From Sphingobacteriaceae bacterium (GTDB taxonomy: Bacteria; Bacteroidota; Bacteroidia; B-17B0; Aurantibacillaceae), in assembly GCA_016715905.1 (NCBI GenBank), contig JADJXI010000020.1, positions 248,001 through 312,000 of the forward strand: a DNA stretch of 64,000 bases. Reading direction: 5' to 3'. How positions within the stretch are numbered: position 1 is the first letter of the stretch; every line of letters begins with the position of its first letter. The notes below the pieces were generated by a model. The model had not been told where the DNA came from and did no database searches. It saw nothing but the letters and a program-made list of their open reading frames with translations. A program made the translations under genes and the position numbers. Positions 45,888 to 54,347 of this stretch are shown in pieces.

Positions 45888-48497
45888 TTAATTATTTTTT
45901 AAAAATTTAAAAACACTTGTTTTATCCCCTGTTTTTATTTCAAGGGTATAATAACCCGGATGAAGTTCGGAAGTATTCACAATTTCCGAACTGCTTAAAA
46001 TCAGTTTTTGTAATATTAATTGGCCTGTGGAAGAATAAATTTGCAATTCGTTTTTTTCATCACGATTTAATTGCAAATTATCTATTTGTAAATGGTTATT
46101 TACCGGATTTGGATAAATTTTTAGTCGCGAGGCGTTTAATTCTTCCTCAATATTTGTTATGCAATTTAGCACGATTACTTTAACCGAGTCAGAAACGCCG
46201 GTGCAGCCAAATTGATCAGTAACTAAAACCGTATAATAATGATCTCCCTGCGGTAAAGCATTTAATACAATAGAATTTGAGGTGGAGCCAATATTCCAAA
46301 AATAACTGTTATAACCCGGTGAACCGGTTAAAGTCCACGTGTCATTTAAGCAAAGCGTTTTAGTAGTTGCGGGAATAATGCTGGGCTTTGGTGAGAGACA
46401 AAACTTAGCTAAAAATCCATCTTGCGATCCGCCATTATTTGGTTGATAAGCGCCAAGTGTAGTTAAACCAAGCGTACTAGTAGATTCTCCGCATAAATAC
46501 AATTTGCCTGTATTATCAATGGCCAAACCTCTGCCGTAATCTTCGCCGGAGTTTCCAAAATATGAACCAATAATTTTATGACCGTTAGGTTTATATTTAA
46601 CAAAAAATGCATCATACGTATTTATTTGTCCAATGGCCGGTTGATATGCATCGGCCACACTAATGGAATTTGTACTAAGCGTTTGACCACAAAATAGAAT
46701 ATTATCATCAGAATCTAATAAGATATCGTAGATATAATCCGACTGATCTCCTCCAAAGTAGGTAGACCAGTTTACATTTCCATTAGAATCAAAACTGGCT
46801 AAATAACAGTCATCAGAACTTCCCATGGCGGGCTGATAACAACCCGGGGTGGTATAAGAATTTGAGCTTGTGGTTTTACCGGCAATTATAATATTACCAT
46901 CTTGATTAATTTCCAAAACATCTCCGCGATCATCTCCGCTTCCGCCAAAGTAGGTACCCCAAATTAATGTTGTAGCATTCGGACTCAGTTTTGCCAAAAA
47001 GCCATCGTCAATACCACCAGCAAAAAAAGGTTGATGAGAAGGGAAGGTTGCGATATTATTTAAGCTATTGGTAAATCCTGTAATGTATATATTATCTCCC
47101 GCATCACAGCCTATGCCCCAAACTTCGTCAAATCCGCTTTCTCCATAAAAAGTACCCCAAATTCTTACCCCGCCGGTAGTAAACTTAGCCGCAAAACCAT
47201 CACTTGAAAATGTAAATACATTATTATAAACGCCCGGCGTAGCAATGCAATTTCCGGTATTAGTACTTTCCGTATGGCCACCCAAAAGGATGTTGCCGTT
47301 AGAATCTGTGCTTAAACAATAGCCAATATCATGTCCATTGCCTCCGTAATAAGTGCACCATAAACGCTGACCGTTAGTGTTAAACTTTGCCAAGGTTGCA
47401 TCATCAATTCCTCCACCATAAACTGTTTGATGAGCGCCCGGGCTCGTAACATTAACGGTGCTGGCTGTGTTACCCGTAATATAAGCGTTGCCGGCAGGAT
47501 CAACATAAATAGCAAATGAAGTCTCATAGTTTACACTACCCATGTACGTACTCCAAATTAAATTTCCGTTGCTATTAAATTTAGATAAGTAAGTATCACA
47601 ACTTCCTGCTAAAGTAGTTTGAAAAGCGCCCAAAGTGGCGATATTATTTGTACTAAAACTATGTCCGGTAATATATAAATTGTCTGAGGCATCAACAGAC
47701 ATGGCGGAACAATATTCAAGTTGTGTGCCTCCAATAAAAGTGCCCCAAATTAAATTTGAACTGGGGTCAATAATTAATTTTTTATTTTTTGAGTACTCTC
47801 CGGTAAAAGTAAGTTTGTTTTTTTGTAATTGAAATTGTATAGGAATACTTTTTTCTACCTCGTCGCTATAAAAACTTTTTGGAATATTTTCTGTTATACT
47901 GCCGAGTTTGCAACTCAACTGCAATTGATTATTCTGTAATTCAATTTTATCAGCCCCATTAATTAAAAACTGAATATCATTGATGTTTGCACCGGGATTT
48001 AAAATGATATTATATTTAAAAGCGTTCTGATCAGCTAAAAACTCAATGTCTATATTATTAAAAATGTTTGTATAAGTGACTTTTTGATAAGAAAAAACAT
48101 TGTAGATTTCCCTGCCATTTACAATGTAATTGTATTGAGCACTTAATTTATTGGCCGGTTGAATGTTTGGCGGTAAGGGATTGATAAATTCAACATCAAT
48201 TCTGTTACTCAATATGCTTGTTTTTTCAAATGCAACCGGATCAAGTGTTCTTTTGTTTTTTGGATCTATCTCCGGAACATTTTGAATGGAACGAATTTCA
48301 TAAGAAAATCCTTTTTGATTTAAATGCACAATATATTTATTGGTATAAAATGAAAACAAAACTTCGTTGTTAAAGTTATAATGCTGATCCACCATTTGGC
48401 CCTTGTTTTCAATAAAGCCTTTATTGCCGCTATTGTTAAAAGCGGACAAACAAAAGGATAAATGGACGAAAATGGCTATGAAAAGGATATTCTTCAT
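45888..48497 (-). CDS. Large secreted SBBP beta-propeller repeat protein with type A T9SS sorting domain
   Basis: An 869-residue secreted protein. After the signal peptide (about 1-19) comes a domain of about 240 residues (FIENKGQMVDQHYNFNNEVL) typical of the N-terminus of SBBP proteins. Then about eight repeats of the pattern W-G/S-T-Y-F/M-GG-x-G-x-D (residues 250-690, for example WSTYFGGDQSDYIYDI), which fold as a beta-propeller. The last 80 residues (LKIYPNPVNNHLQIDNLQL, GYYTLEIKTGDKTSVFKFL) are a type A T9SS sorting domain. Probable surface protein; no enzyme motif seen. Confidence 0.85.
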   Translation of the reverse strand: MKNILFIAIFVHLSFCLSAFNNSGNKGFIENKGQMVDQHYNFNNEVLFSFYTNKYIVHLNQKGFSYEIRSIQNVPEIDPKNKRTLDPVAFEKTSILSNRIDVEFINPLPPNIQPANKLSAQYNYIVNGREIYNVFSYQKVTYTNIFNNIDIEFLADQNAFKYNIILNPGANINDIQFLINGADKIELQNNQLQLSCKLGSITENIPKSFYSDEVEKSIPIQFQLQKNKLTFTGEYSKNKKLIIDPSSNLIWGTFIGGTQLEYCSAMSVDASDNLYITGHSFSTNNIATLGAFQTTLAGSCDTYLSKFNSNGNLIWSTYMGSVNYETSFAIYVDPAGNAYITGNTASTVNVTSPGAHQTVYGGGIDDATLAKFNTNGQRLWCTYYGGNGHDIGYCLSTDSNGNILLGGHTESTNTGNCIATPGVYNNVFTFSSDGFAAKFTTGGVRIWGTFYGESGFDEVWGIGCDAGDNIYITGFTNSLNNIATFPSHQPFFAGGIDDGFLAKLSPNATTLIWGTYFGGSGDDRGDVLEINQDGNIIIAGKTTSSNSYTTPGCYQPAMGSSDDCYLASFDSNGNVNWSTYFGGDQSDYIYDILLDSDDNILFCGQTLSTNSISVADAYQPAIGQINTYDAFFVKYKPNGHKIIGSYFGNSGEDYGRGLAIDNTGKLYLCGESTSTLGLTTLGAYQPNNGGSQDGFLAKFCLSPKPSIIPATTKTLCLNDTWTLTGSPGYNSYFWNIGSTSNSIVLNALPQGDHYYTVLVTDQFGCTGVSDSVKVIVLNCITNIEEELNASRLKIYPNPVNNHLQIDNLQLNRDEKNELQIYSSTGQLILQKLILSSSEIVNTSELHPGYYTLEIKTGDKTSVFKFLKNN

Positions 48498-48518
48498 TTA
48501 ATTAATATAGCGTTTTTC

Positions 48519-48546
48519 CAAAAATAGTGAATTTCAACATAATCAA
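48519..48546 (-). promoter_or_regulatory. Promoter of the SBBP protein gene
   Basis: The minus strand has TTG (48544-48546), 17 bases, then TATTTTTG (48519-48526), an exact -7. It lies 21 bases before the ATG. It would also drive paaC and the genes behind it. Confidence 0.55.
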
Positions 48547-48663
48547 GCACTTAGTTGTTGAATTTAAGTTTTTAAATATGTTAAATGGGTAAATTTTAGA
48601 TATAAATGAGTGAAGAGGAACTATCAATGAAGGACATATACCTCATTTTAATTTCAATTAACC

Positions 48664-48671
48664 TAATTTTG
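48664..48671 (+). promoter_or_regulatory. -7 element for the large adhesin gene
   Basis: TAATTTTG, an exact -7 match, 75 bases before the chosen ATG at 48747. It makes the upstream in-frame codon at 48606 unlikely as the true start. Confidence 0.4.
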
Positions 48672-48746
48672 TCAAATATGTTAAAAACTGAATATTCAGA
48701 GACAATGGAAGGAAAATTAAATATAAAAAATCAGGTTAGTCGTTTT

Positions 48747-51700
48747 ATGAAACTTGCGTTGATTTCCCTACTTTTTTGGATTAGTTTGCCTGAGACAAAG
48801 GCATGTACAGCGTTAAATACTCCTGTTTTAACCAGCTCAATGATTGTGGGTCCGGTTGGAAGTAATTCATTATTACTTAATATGAATTCGGTTACTATTT
48901 GGTTGAATTGCCAGAACAATAGAGTAGAAGTTGAATTAATTTGCCAAGGTCAAGCGTTTCCCGGAGTAGGTCCGTTTTTTTATACTTCGCCTCCTTTCAC
49001 TAGAACTTCCAATCCAATGGCTTTGCCTCAAATGACTTTGAATTTATCAAGTTTATGTCAGGGTGGTGGATATCAATTTAGATGGAGAGAAACATATAAT
49101 AATGGTTCTCCAAGTCCATGGTCAGCACCGGTTTCGTTTACTTTACCTGGTATACCGAGTCCTTCTTCTGTTTCAGTTACCGCAACGCCAAGTGCAGTGT
49201 GTTTTCCTCAACCTTCGCAATTAACATCTACTGTTCAAGGTGGATGCGGAGGCGGCGGTGGTGTGAGTTATACCTGGACGCCTGCTGCTGGATTAAGCTG
49301 TGTGAATTGTCCAAGTCCGGTTGCAACACCAAGTACAACTACAACGTATACATTATTGGTAGCAGGAAATACACCGGGTTCTTGCTGGTCTGCATCAACT
49401 CAAATAACTATTGTAGCATTTACCGTGGTTCCAACTGTAGGAACCGCTTCAGCTATTCCTTCCATTTGTGAAGGACAAACCAATCAAATATCTATTTCAA
49501 GTTCAAGTGGTGCTCGTCAATGGGAATTTGCCACTAATGGTGGAGGTCCATGGGCTCCTATACCCGGGGAAACCGGAACAACAGTTGTAACATCAACTCT
49601 TACACAAGGAAATTATTGTTATCGATTAGTAACTACCGGATGCGGTGGAACCGTTGCGAGTACGCCAGTATGTTTTGTTGTAAATCCTTCACCAACTATT
49701 TCGGTGGCTTCTACTTCTATTTGTCAGGGTGCAACTGTAACTGTAAATGGAGTAGGAGCTAATTCATTTGTTTGGTCATTGGGTATTGGACAAACAGGTC
49801 CAACTACAGGAACTGCGAATCCACCGGTTACCTCTGCTTATACTGCAACAGGAACAACTAACGGATGTACAGCTACAGCAGCTTTTAATATTTCTGTTAC
49901 ACCTTATCCGGTGGTTAATTTAAATAGCAATTCGCCGGTTTGTATTGGAGGAACTATAAATTTAAATACCACAGGAACCAGCATTTATCAATGGTCGGGG
50001 CCTAATGGTTTTGTTAGTGCCGTGCAAAGTCCTACAATTGGCGGAGCAGTTCCGCAAATGTCGGGTGTGTATAATGTAAATGTCATTGACAATACTTGTG
50101 CAACTACCGGAAGTATTTTAGTCACCGTTTTAAACCCACAGGTAACTGCCAACAATAGCGGAACATATTGTGCAGGTGAAAATGCTCAGTTATTTGCTAA
50201 CGGTACGCAGGTTACCACTTATAATTGGGTTGGCCCGGGTTTTGCATCAAATGCACAAAACCCAATTATCACAAATATTCAGCCGGCCCAAAGTGGAATT
50301 TATATGGTAACCGCAAGTGATGGATTCTGTACTTCCACTGCAACAACGGAAGTTTTGGTAAATCCATTACCTAATCCTATTCTTCAAAGTAATTCGCCTA
50401 TTTGTGAGTCGAGCGATTTATTTTTAGATGCATCCGGCGCTTTAATTTATCTGATTAATGGTCCGGTTAATTATACCAGTACTGCTGCTAATAATACATT
50501 AACAGGGGTTCCTGTTCTTGCGGGAGGAGTTTATACCGTTACCGGAACAGACGCAAACGGTTGCGTAAACAAAAGTTTATTAACTGTTACGGTATTGCCC
50601 TTACCTAAATTAAATGTTGTAGGGGATGAAGTTTGTATTGGACATACTGCTTCAATATCTGCCACTGGCGGTGTAAGCTATAGTTGGGTAGGGCCTAATA
50701 ATTTTGTATCGGCTCAGCCTTCAATAATTTTCCCGAATCTTCAACCTTCACAAACCGGTTCATACGTAGTAACCGCATTTGCACCTAACGGTTGCTCGCT
50801 TTCTGCCGGAACAACTTTAACAGTATATCCACAACCAGTGCCAAGTATTACAGTAACTCCTAACTTATGTTTTGGAAGTACTGCCTATTTTTATAGTGAA
50901 GGAGGAATGTTGTATAACTGGATAGGGCCAAATAATTTTGTGTCACATGATCAAAATACAACGTTGCTGGTGAATAGTGTAGATTTTACGGGTACTTATA
51001 CATTAGGGGTAATTGATGATAAAGGATGTCAGGGGCAAGTTACTGCGGATTTAGTGGTTCGTCCCTTACCGGTGGCTAGCATCACCACCAATGTGAATGG
51101 GCTTTGCGCTCCATATTGTGCAAGTTATGAATTGATAACCAATTCAAATATCCAACAAACCTATTGGAACATGGACAATACAGGAACAAGTATTGGGCCT
51201 GTATTTAATTACTGTTTAACCAAAGAAGGATCTAAAACTTTAAGAGTTTCCTATACCGATACTTATGGATGTTCAAACATTGCATCATTTACAGCTAATG
51301 CACATCCAACGCCAAGAGCAGATTTTCATTATGGTCCGGGTAGTCCTTTAGAGAATGAATTACTGAATTTCACGGATGGATCATTAGGGCCAAACATTAA
51401 TAAGTGGGAATGGAATTTTGGTGGTGATCAACCTGAGCAAGTTTTTCATCAGAATCCATCAAAAGTTTATTATAAGGCAGGATCTTATCCGGTTACTTTA
51501 ATTATTGAAAATGTTTGGGGTTGTAAAGATACTATCACCAAGGCGGTACACATTGAAGGTGATTTCGGTTTATACATTCCAAATGTATTTACTCCGGATG
51601 GTGATGGCGTTAATGACACCTTCCAACCGAAAGGATTTGGAATAAATACTTACCACATGGATATTTTTGATCGTTGGGGAGTTAAAATTTTCAGTAGTGA

Positions 51701-51836
51701 TGAATTAACCCAAGCTTGGGACGGAAGTATTAAAGGTAAAATTGCGAAAGACAATACCTTTGTATATAAAGTTGTAGTGACCGATAAAAACAACAATAAG
51801 AAAGATTATGTAGGCCATGTTTCTCTACTCAAATAA
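48747..51836 (+). CDS. Large repetitive surface protein with gliding-motility type (type B) C-terminal domain
   Basis: A 1029-residue secreted protein. A signal peptide (MKLALISLLFWISLPETKA) leads into a fibronectin-like region, then about nine Ig/PKD-like repeats of roughly 75 residues (residues about 150-830) with recurring phrases such as S-N-SPVC-x-GG-x-I-x-L, G-x-YSWVGPNNF and SGxYxVT. A PKD domain (about 880-960, EWNFGGDQPEQVF) and a gliding-type CTD (IPNVFTPDGDGVNDTFQPKG, IFDRWGVKIF, AWDGS) end it. SprB-like adhesin. The start could also be the ATG at 48705. It lies in the paa cluster and has no SprF-like neighbour. Confidence 0.83.
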   Translation: MKLALISLLFWISLPETKACTALNTPVLTSSMIVGPVGSNSLLLNMNSVTIWLNCQNNRVEVELICQGQAFPGVGPFFYTSPPFTRTSNPMALPQMTLNLSSLCQGGGYQFRWRETYNNGSPSPWSAPVSFTLPGIPSPSSVSVTATPSAVCFPQPSQLTSTVQGGCGGGGGVSYTWTPAAGLSCVNCPSPVATPSTTTTYTLLVAGNTPGSCWSASTQITIVAFTVVPTVGTASAIPSICEGQTNQISISSSSGARQWEFATNGGGPWAPIPGETGTTVVTSTLTQGNYCYRLVTTGCGGTVASTPVCFVVNPSPTISVASTSICQGATVTVNGVGANSFVWSLGIGQTGPTTGTANPPVTSAYTATGTTNGCTATAAFNISVTPYPVVNLNSNSPVCIGGTINLNTTGTSIYQWSGPNGFVSAVQSPTIGGAVPQMSGVYNVNVIDNTCATTGSILVTVLNPQVTANNSGTYCAGENAQLFANGTQVTTYNWVGPGFASNAQNPIITNIQPAQSGIYMVTASDGFCTSTATTEVLVNPLPNPILQSNSPICESSDLFLDASGALIYLINGPVNYTSTAANNTLTGVPVLAGGVYTVTGTDANGCVNKSLLTVTVLPLPKLNVVGDEVCIGHTASISATGGVSYSWVGPNNFVSAQPSIIFPNLQPSQTGSYVVTAFAPNGCSLSAGTTLTVYPQPVPSITVTPNLCFGSTAYFYSEGGMLYNWIGPNNFVSHDQNTTLLVNSVDFTGTYTLGVIDDKGCQGQVTADLVVRPLPVASITTNVNGLCAPYCASYELITNSNIQQTYWNMDNTGTSIGPVFNYCLTKEGSKTLRVSYTDTYGCSNIASFTANAHPTPRADFHYGPGSPLENELLNFTDGSLGPNINKWEWNFGGDQPEQVFHQNPSKVYYKAGSYPVTLIIENVWGCKDTITKAVHIEGDFGLYIPNVFTPDGDGVNDTFQPKGFGINTYHMDIFDRWGVKIFSSDELTQAWDGSIKGKIAKDNTFVYKVVVTDKNNNKKDYVGHVSLLK

Positions 51837-51850
51837 AAGTAATTTCAAAT

Positions 51851-51888
51851 AAAAAAATCCCCTTCAAAATAGAAGGGGATTTTTTTTA
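51851..51888. terminator. Bidirectional terminator between the adhesin gene and paaB
   Basis: Nine-bp stem ATCCCCTTC / GAAGGGGAT around the loop AAAATA, flanked by seven A and seven T. It ends both convergent transcripts, so the paaAB transcript stops here and does not reach paaC. Confidence 0.9.
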
Positions 51889-51907
51889 ATTTTATTTTAA
51901 TAAGAAA

Positions 51908-52195
51908 TTACATATGCTTAATTGCATCGGGTAAAGGATAAAAAGTTGGATGTCGGTAAACTTTATCGTTGCTAGGCTCAAAGAATGGACCTTGATCTTC
52001 AGGGCTTGATGCCACTATACAATTCGTAGGAACTACCCACAAAGCCATTCCTTCTCCTCTGCGGGTATAGGTATCACGTGCATTTTGTAATGCCATTTCT
52101 TTATCAAAGGCATGTATATTTCCGCAGTGAACAAAAGGTTGCCCTGCTTTTTTTTGTACAAATACTTCCCATAATGGGCCTTGACTATCACTCAT
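51908..52195 (-). CDS. paaB: 1,2-phenylacetyl-CoA epoxidase subunit PaaB
   Basis: A 95-residue small subunit with the family's normal size: SQGPLWEVFVQKKAGQPFVH, CGNIHAFDKEMALQNARDTY, TRRGEGMALWVVPTNCI. It bridges the PaaAC heterodimers and helps contact with the reductase PaaE. It follows paaA by 20 bases; the next feature is a terminator rather than paaC. Confidence 0.93.
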   Translation of the reverse strand: MSDSQGPLWEVFVQKKAGQPFVHCGNIHAFDKEMALQNARDTYTRRGEGMALWVVPTNCIVASSPEDQGPFFEPSNDKVYRHPTFYPLPDAIKHM

Positions 52196-52215
52196 ACTTA
52201 TTAATTTTTAAAATT

Positions 52216-53157
52216 TTATGCTGCAATAAATTCTTCCATTTGTTTTTTACCGTAAGCGGCGGCGGCGGCTCTTACCCAAGCTCCATCATCATGCGCTTTA
52301 TTTCGGGCGGCCAATCTTTCTTTATTACAAGGGCCATTACCTTTTATAACATTTTTAAATTCGCTCCAATCAGGCTCTGAAAAATCATAACCTTGTTTGC
52401 TCTCATTCCATTTTAAATTTTTATCCGGAATGGTTAGCCCTAAATATTCCGCCTGTTCCACCGTTTGATTTACAAATCGTTGACGCAATTGATCGTTGGA
52501 TTCTCTCTTAATTCTCCATTTTAAAGCATTTTCACTATTCGGACTTTCAGAATCAGGAGGTCCAAACATCATTAATGTAGGAAACCACCATCTGTTAATT
52601 GCGTCCTGGGCCATTGCTTTTTGTTCCGGCGTACCGAAAGACATACGGGTCATAATTTCATAACCTTGTCTTTGATGAAAACTTTCCTCTTTACAAATTC
52701 TAACCATAGCTCTGGCATAAGGTCCATAACTTGTTCGTTGCAACATAACCTGATTCATGATTGCGGCTCCATCTACTAACCATCCTACAGCGCCAATATC
52801 AGCCCAAGTAAGCGTTGGATAATTAAAAATAGAAGAATATTTAGCTTTACCTGTATGTAATGCTTCCAATAATTCATCTCGGCTAACACCCAAACTTTCA
52901 GCTGCAGTATACAGGTATAAACCGTGGCCTCCTTCATCCTGCACTTTAGCCAATAAAACTAGTTTTGCTCTTAAACTGGGCGCACGCGTTATCCAATTTC
53001 CTTCAGGTAACATACCCACAACTTCACTGTGTGCATGCTGAGAGATTTGACGGATCAGATGTTTACGATAATTTTCTGGCATCCAATCTTTTGGTTCTAT
53101 CACATCATTCTTAGATAATTTATCTTCAAATAATTCTTCCGGTTTCTGATTTTCCAT
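52216..53157 (-). CDS. paaA: 1,2-phenylacetyl-CoA epoxidase catalytic subunit PaaA
   Basis: A 313-residue diiron oxygenase subunit. Both ExxH motifs are present: KVQDEGGHGLYLYTAAESLG and ICKEESFHQRQGYEIMTRM, giving the carboxylate-bridged diiron centre with further Glu ligands. Other family stretches are ADIGAVGWLVDGAAIMNQVM and WWFPTLMMFGPPDS. It adds one oxygen atom to the ring of phenylacetyl-CoA. The ATG sits 4 bases after an exact consensus promoter; paaE is divergent, 117 bases away. Confidence 0.95.
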   Translation of the reverse strand: MENQKPEELFEDKLSKNDVIEPKDWMPENYRKHLIRQISQHAHSEVVGMLPEGNWITRAPSLRAKLVLLAKVQDEGGHGLYLYTAAESLGVSRDELLEALHTGKAKYSSIFNYPTLTWADIGAVGWLVDGAAIMNQVMLQRTSYGPYARAMVRICKEESFHQRQGYEIMTRMSFGTPEQKAMAQDAINRWWFPTLMMFGPPDSESPNSENALKWRIKRESNDQLRQRFVNQTVEQAEYLGLTIPDKNLKWNESKQGYDFSEPDWSEFKNVIKGNGPCNKERLAARNKAHDDGAWVRAAAAAYGKKQMEEFIAA

Positions 53158-53161
53158 AATA

Positions 53162-53192
53162 CAAATATAGTCCTTCGATATATTTTACCAAA
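53162..53192 (-). promoter_or_regulatory. Consensus promoter of paaAB, 4 bases from the start codon
   Basis: The minus strand reads TTTG, 19 bases, TATATTTG, then TATT and the paaA ATG. Exact -33 and -7 elements with ideal spacing; the mRNA should begin at or very near the ATG. Confidence 0.75.
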
Positions 53193-53250
53193 CATAATAA
53201 TTCAAAATGGCTTATAAAATGACCTTTAGCAGGTTTTAGTAATTAATTCT

Positions 53251-53258
53251 TATTTTTG
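53251..53258 (+). promoter_or_regulatory. -7 element upstream of paaE
   Basis: TATTTTTG, an exact -7 match, 16 bases before the paaE ATG. No clear TTG at -33 (TTTTAG lies nearby). The paaA and paaE promoters share an intergenic region of 117 bases; I saw no obvious operator palindrome in it. Confidence 0.45.
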
Positions 53259-53274
53259 CCGCTAATATTTAGTT

Positions 53275-54345
53275 ATGTCAAAATTTAACACATTAAAAAT
53301 TAAAGAAATAAGACGAGAAACTGCCGATGCGGTTTCAATATTATTTGATGTTCCTCCGGTTTTACAGATCCCTTATCAATATAAGCACGGGCAGTATATT
53401 ACTTTAAAAATGAATATAAACGGTGAAGAGTTACGCCGAAGTTATAGTATTTGTACTTCACCTTATAGTGAGAATGAATTAAGAGTGGCGGTTAAAGCAG
53501 TGAAAGACGGCAGAGTTTCAAGCTATTTAAATTCTCAATTAAAAGTTGGTGATGCGGTTGAGGTTATGACTCCAATGGGAAATTTTTACACACCCTTAAA
53601 CGGAAGCTCAAAAAAGAATTATGTTTTATTTGCCGGAGGAAGTGGAATTACTCCGATGGCTAGCATTTTAAAGAGTATTTTGTACGTGGAAAAACAAAGT
53701 AGCATAACGTTAATTTATGCTAATAAAAATGAAGCGAGCACAATCTTTAAAAAGGAAATTGACTCTCTTCAGGCGCAGCATAAACAACTCCATGTAATTT
53801 ATGTTTTTGAAACGCCTGAAACGAAGATATCAGATTTGCAAACCGGTATTATTACACAAGAAAAGGCAACAGCCTTACTTAAAAATTTTAATTGTACTGC
53901 CGCTGATGAATATTTCATATGTGGTCCTGGTCCAATGATGGAAAATGCCAAATTAGCGTTAGAGGCGTTAAAGATGTCAAAAGAAAAAATTCATATTGAA
54001 TATTTCACTGCAGTTGCTGAAGCCGTTCAGAAAGCAGAACAGTCGGATTCAGGTGCCCATGTGAAAAGTAAAATTACCATATTACAATATGGAATTGAAA
54101 CCAAATTTGATTTAGAAACAAACGGAAGTAGTATTTTAGATGCTGCCATTGATGCCGGTGTGGACGCTCCGTTCAGCTGCAAAGGCGCTGTTTGTTGTAC
54201 TTGCCGCGCTAAAGTTTTGGAAGGAAAAGTGAAAATGGATGCGAATTTTGCATTAACCGATTCGGAAGTTGCCGATGGTTATGTTTTAACTTGTCAAGCT
54301 CATCCATTAACTGAAAAAGTGGTAGTGGATTACGACGCAGTTTAA
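53275..54345 (+). CDS. paaE: 1,2-phenylacetyl-CoA epoxidase reductase subunit PaaE
   Basis: A 356-residue NAD(P)H-dependent reductase feeding electrons to PaaA. FAD-binding RRSYSICTSP (about residue 58), NAD(P)H-binding FAGGSGITPMASI (about 121), FICGPGPMM, and a C-terminal plant-type [2Fe-2S] ferredoxin with CX4CX2C (CKGAVCCTC) and a last Cys in VLTCQAHP. All ligands are intact. It is transcribed away from paaAB. It converges with the phosphatase gene, two bases apart. Confidence 0.93.
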   Translation: MSKFNTLKIKEIRRETADAVSILFDVPPVLQIPYQYKHGQYITLKMNINGEELRRSYSICTSPYSENELRVAVKAVKDGRVSSYLNSQLKVGDAVEVMTPMGNFYTPLNGSSKKNYVLFAGGSGITPMASILKSILYVEKQSSITLIYANKNEASTIFKKEIDSLQAQHKQLHVIYVFETPETKISDLQTGIITQEKATALLKNFNCTAADEYFICGPGPMMENAKLALEALKMSKEKIHIEYFTAVAEAVQKAEQSDSGAHVKSKITILQYGIETKFDLETNGSSILDAAIDAGVDAPFSCKGAVCCTCRAKVLEGKVKMDANFALTDSEVADGYVLTCQAHPLTEKVVVDYDAV

Positions 54346-54347
54346 AT

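Noticed and set aside
48900..50900. Possible CRISPR-like or variable tandem array
   Set aside because: The repeats are protein modules within one reading frame, diverged at DNA level, without equal spacers.
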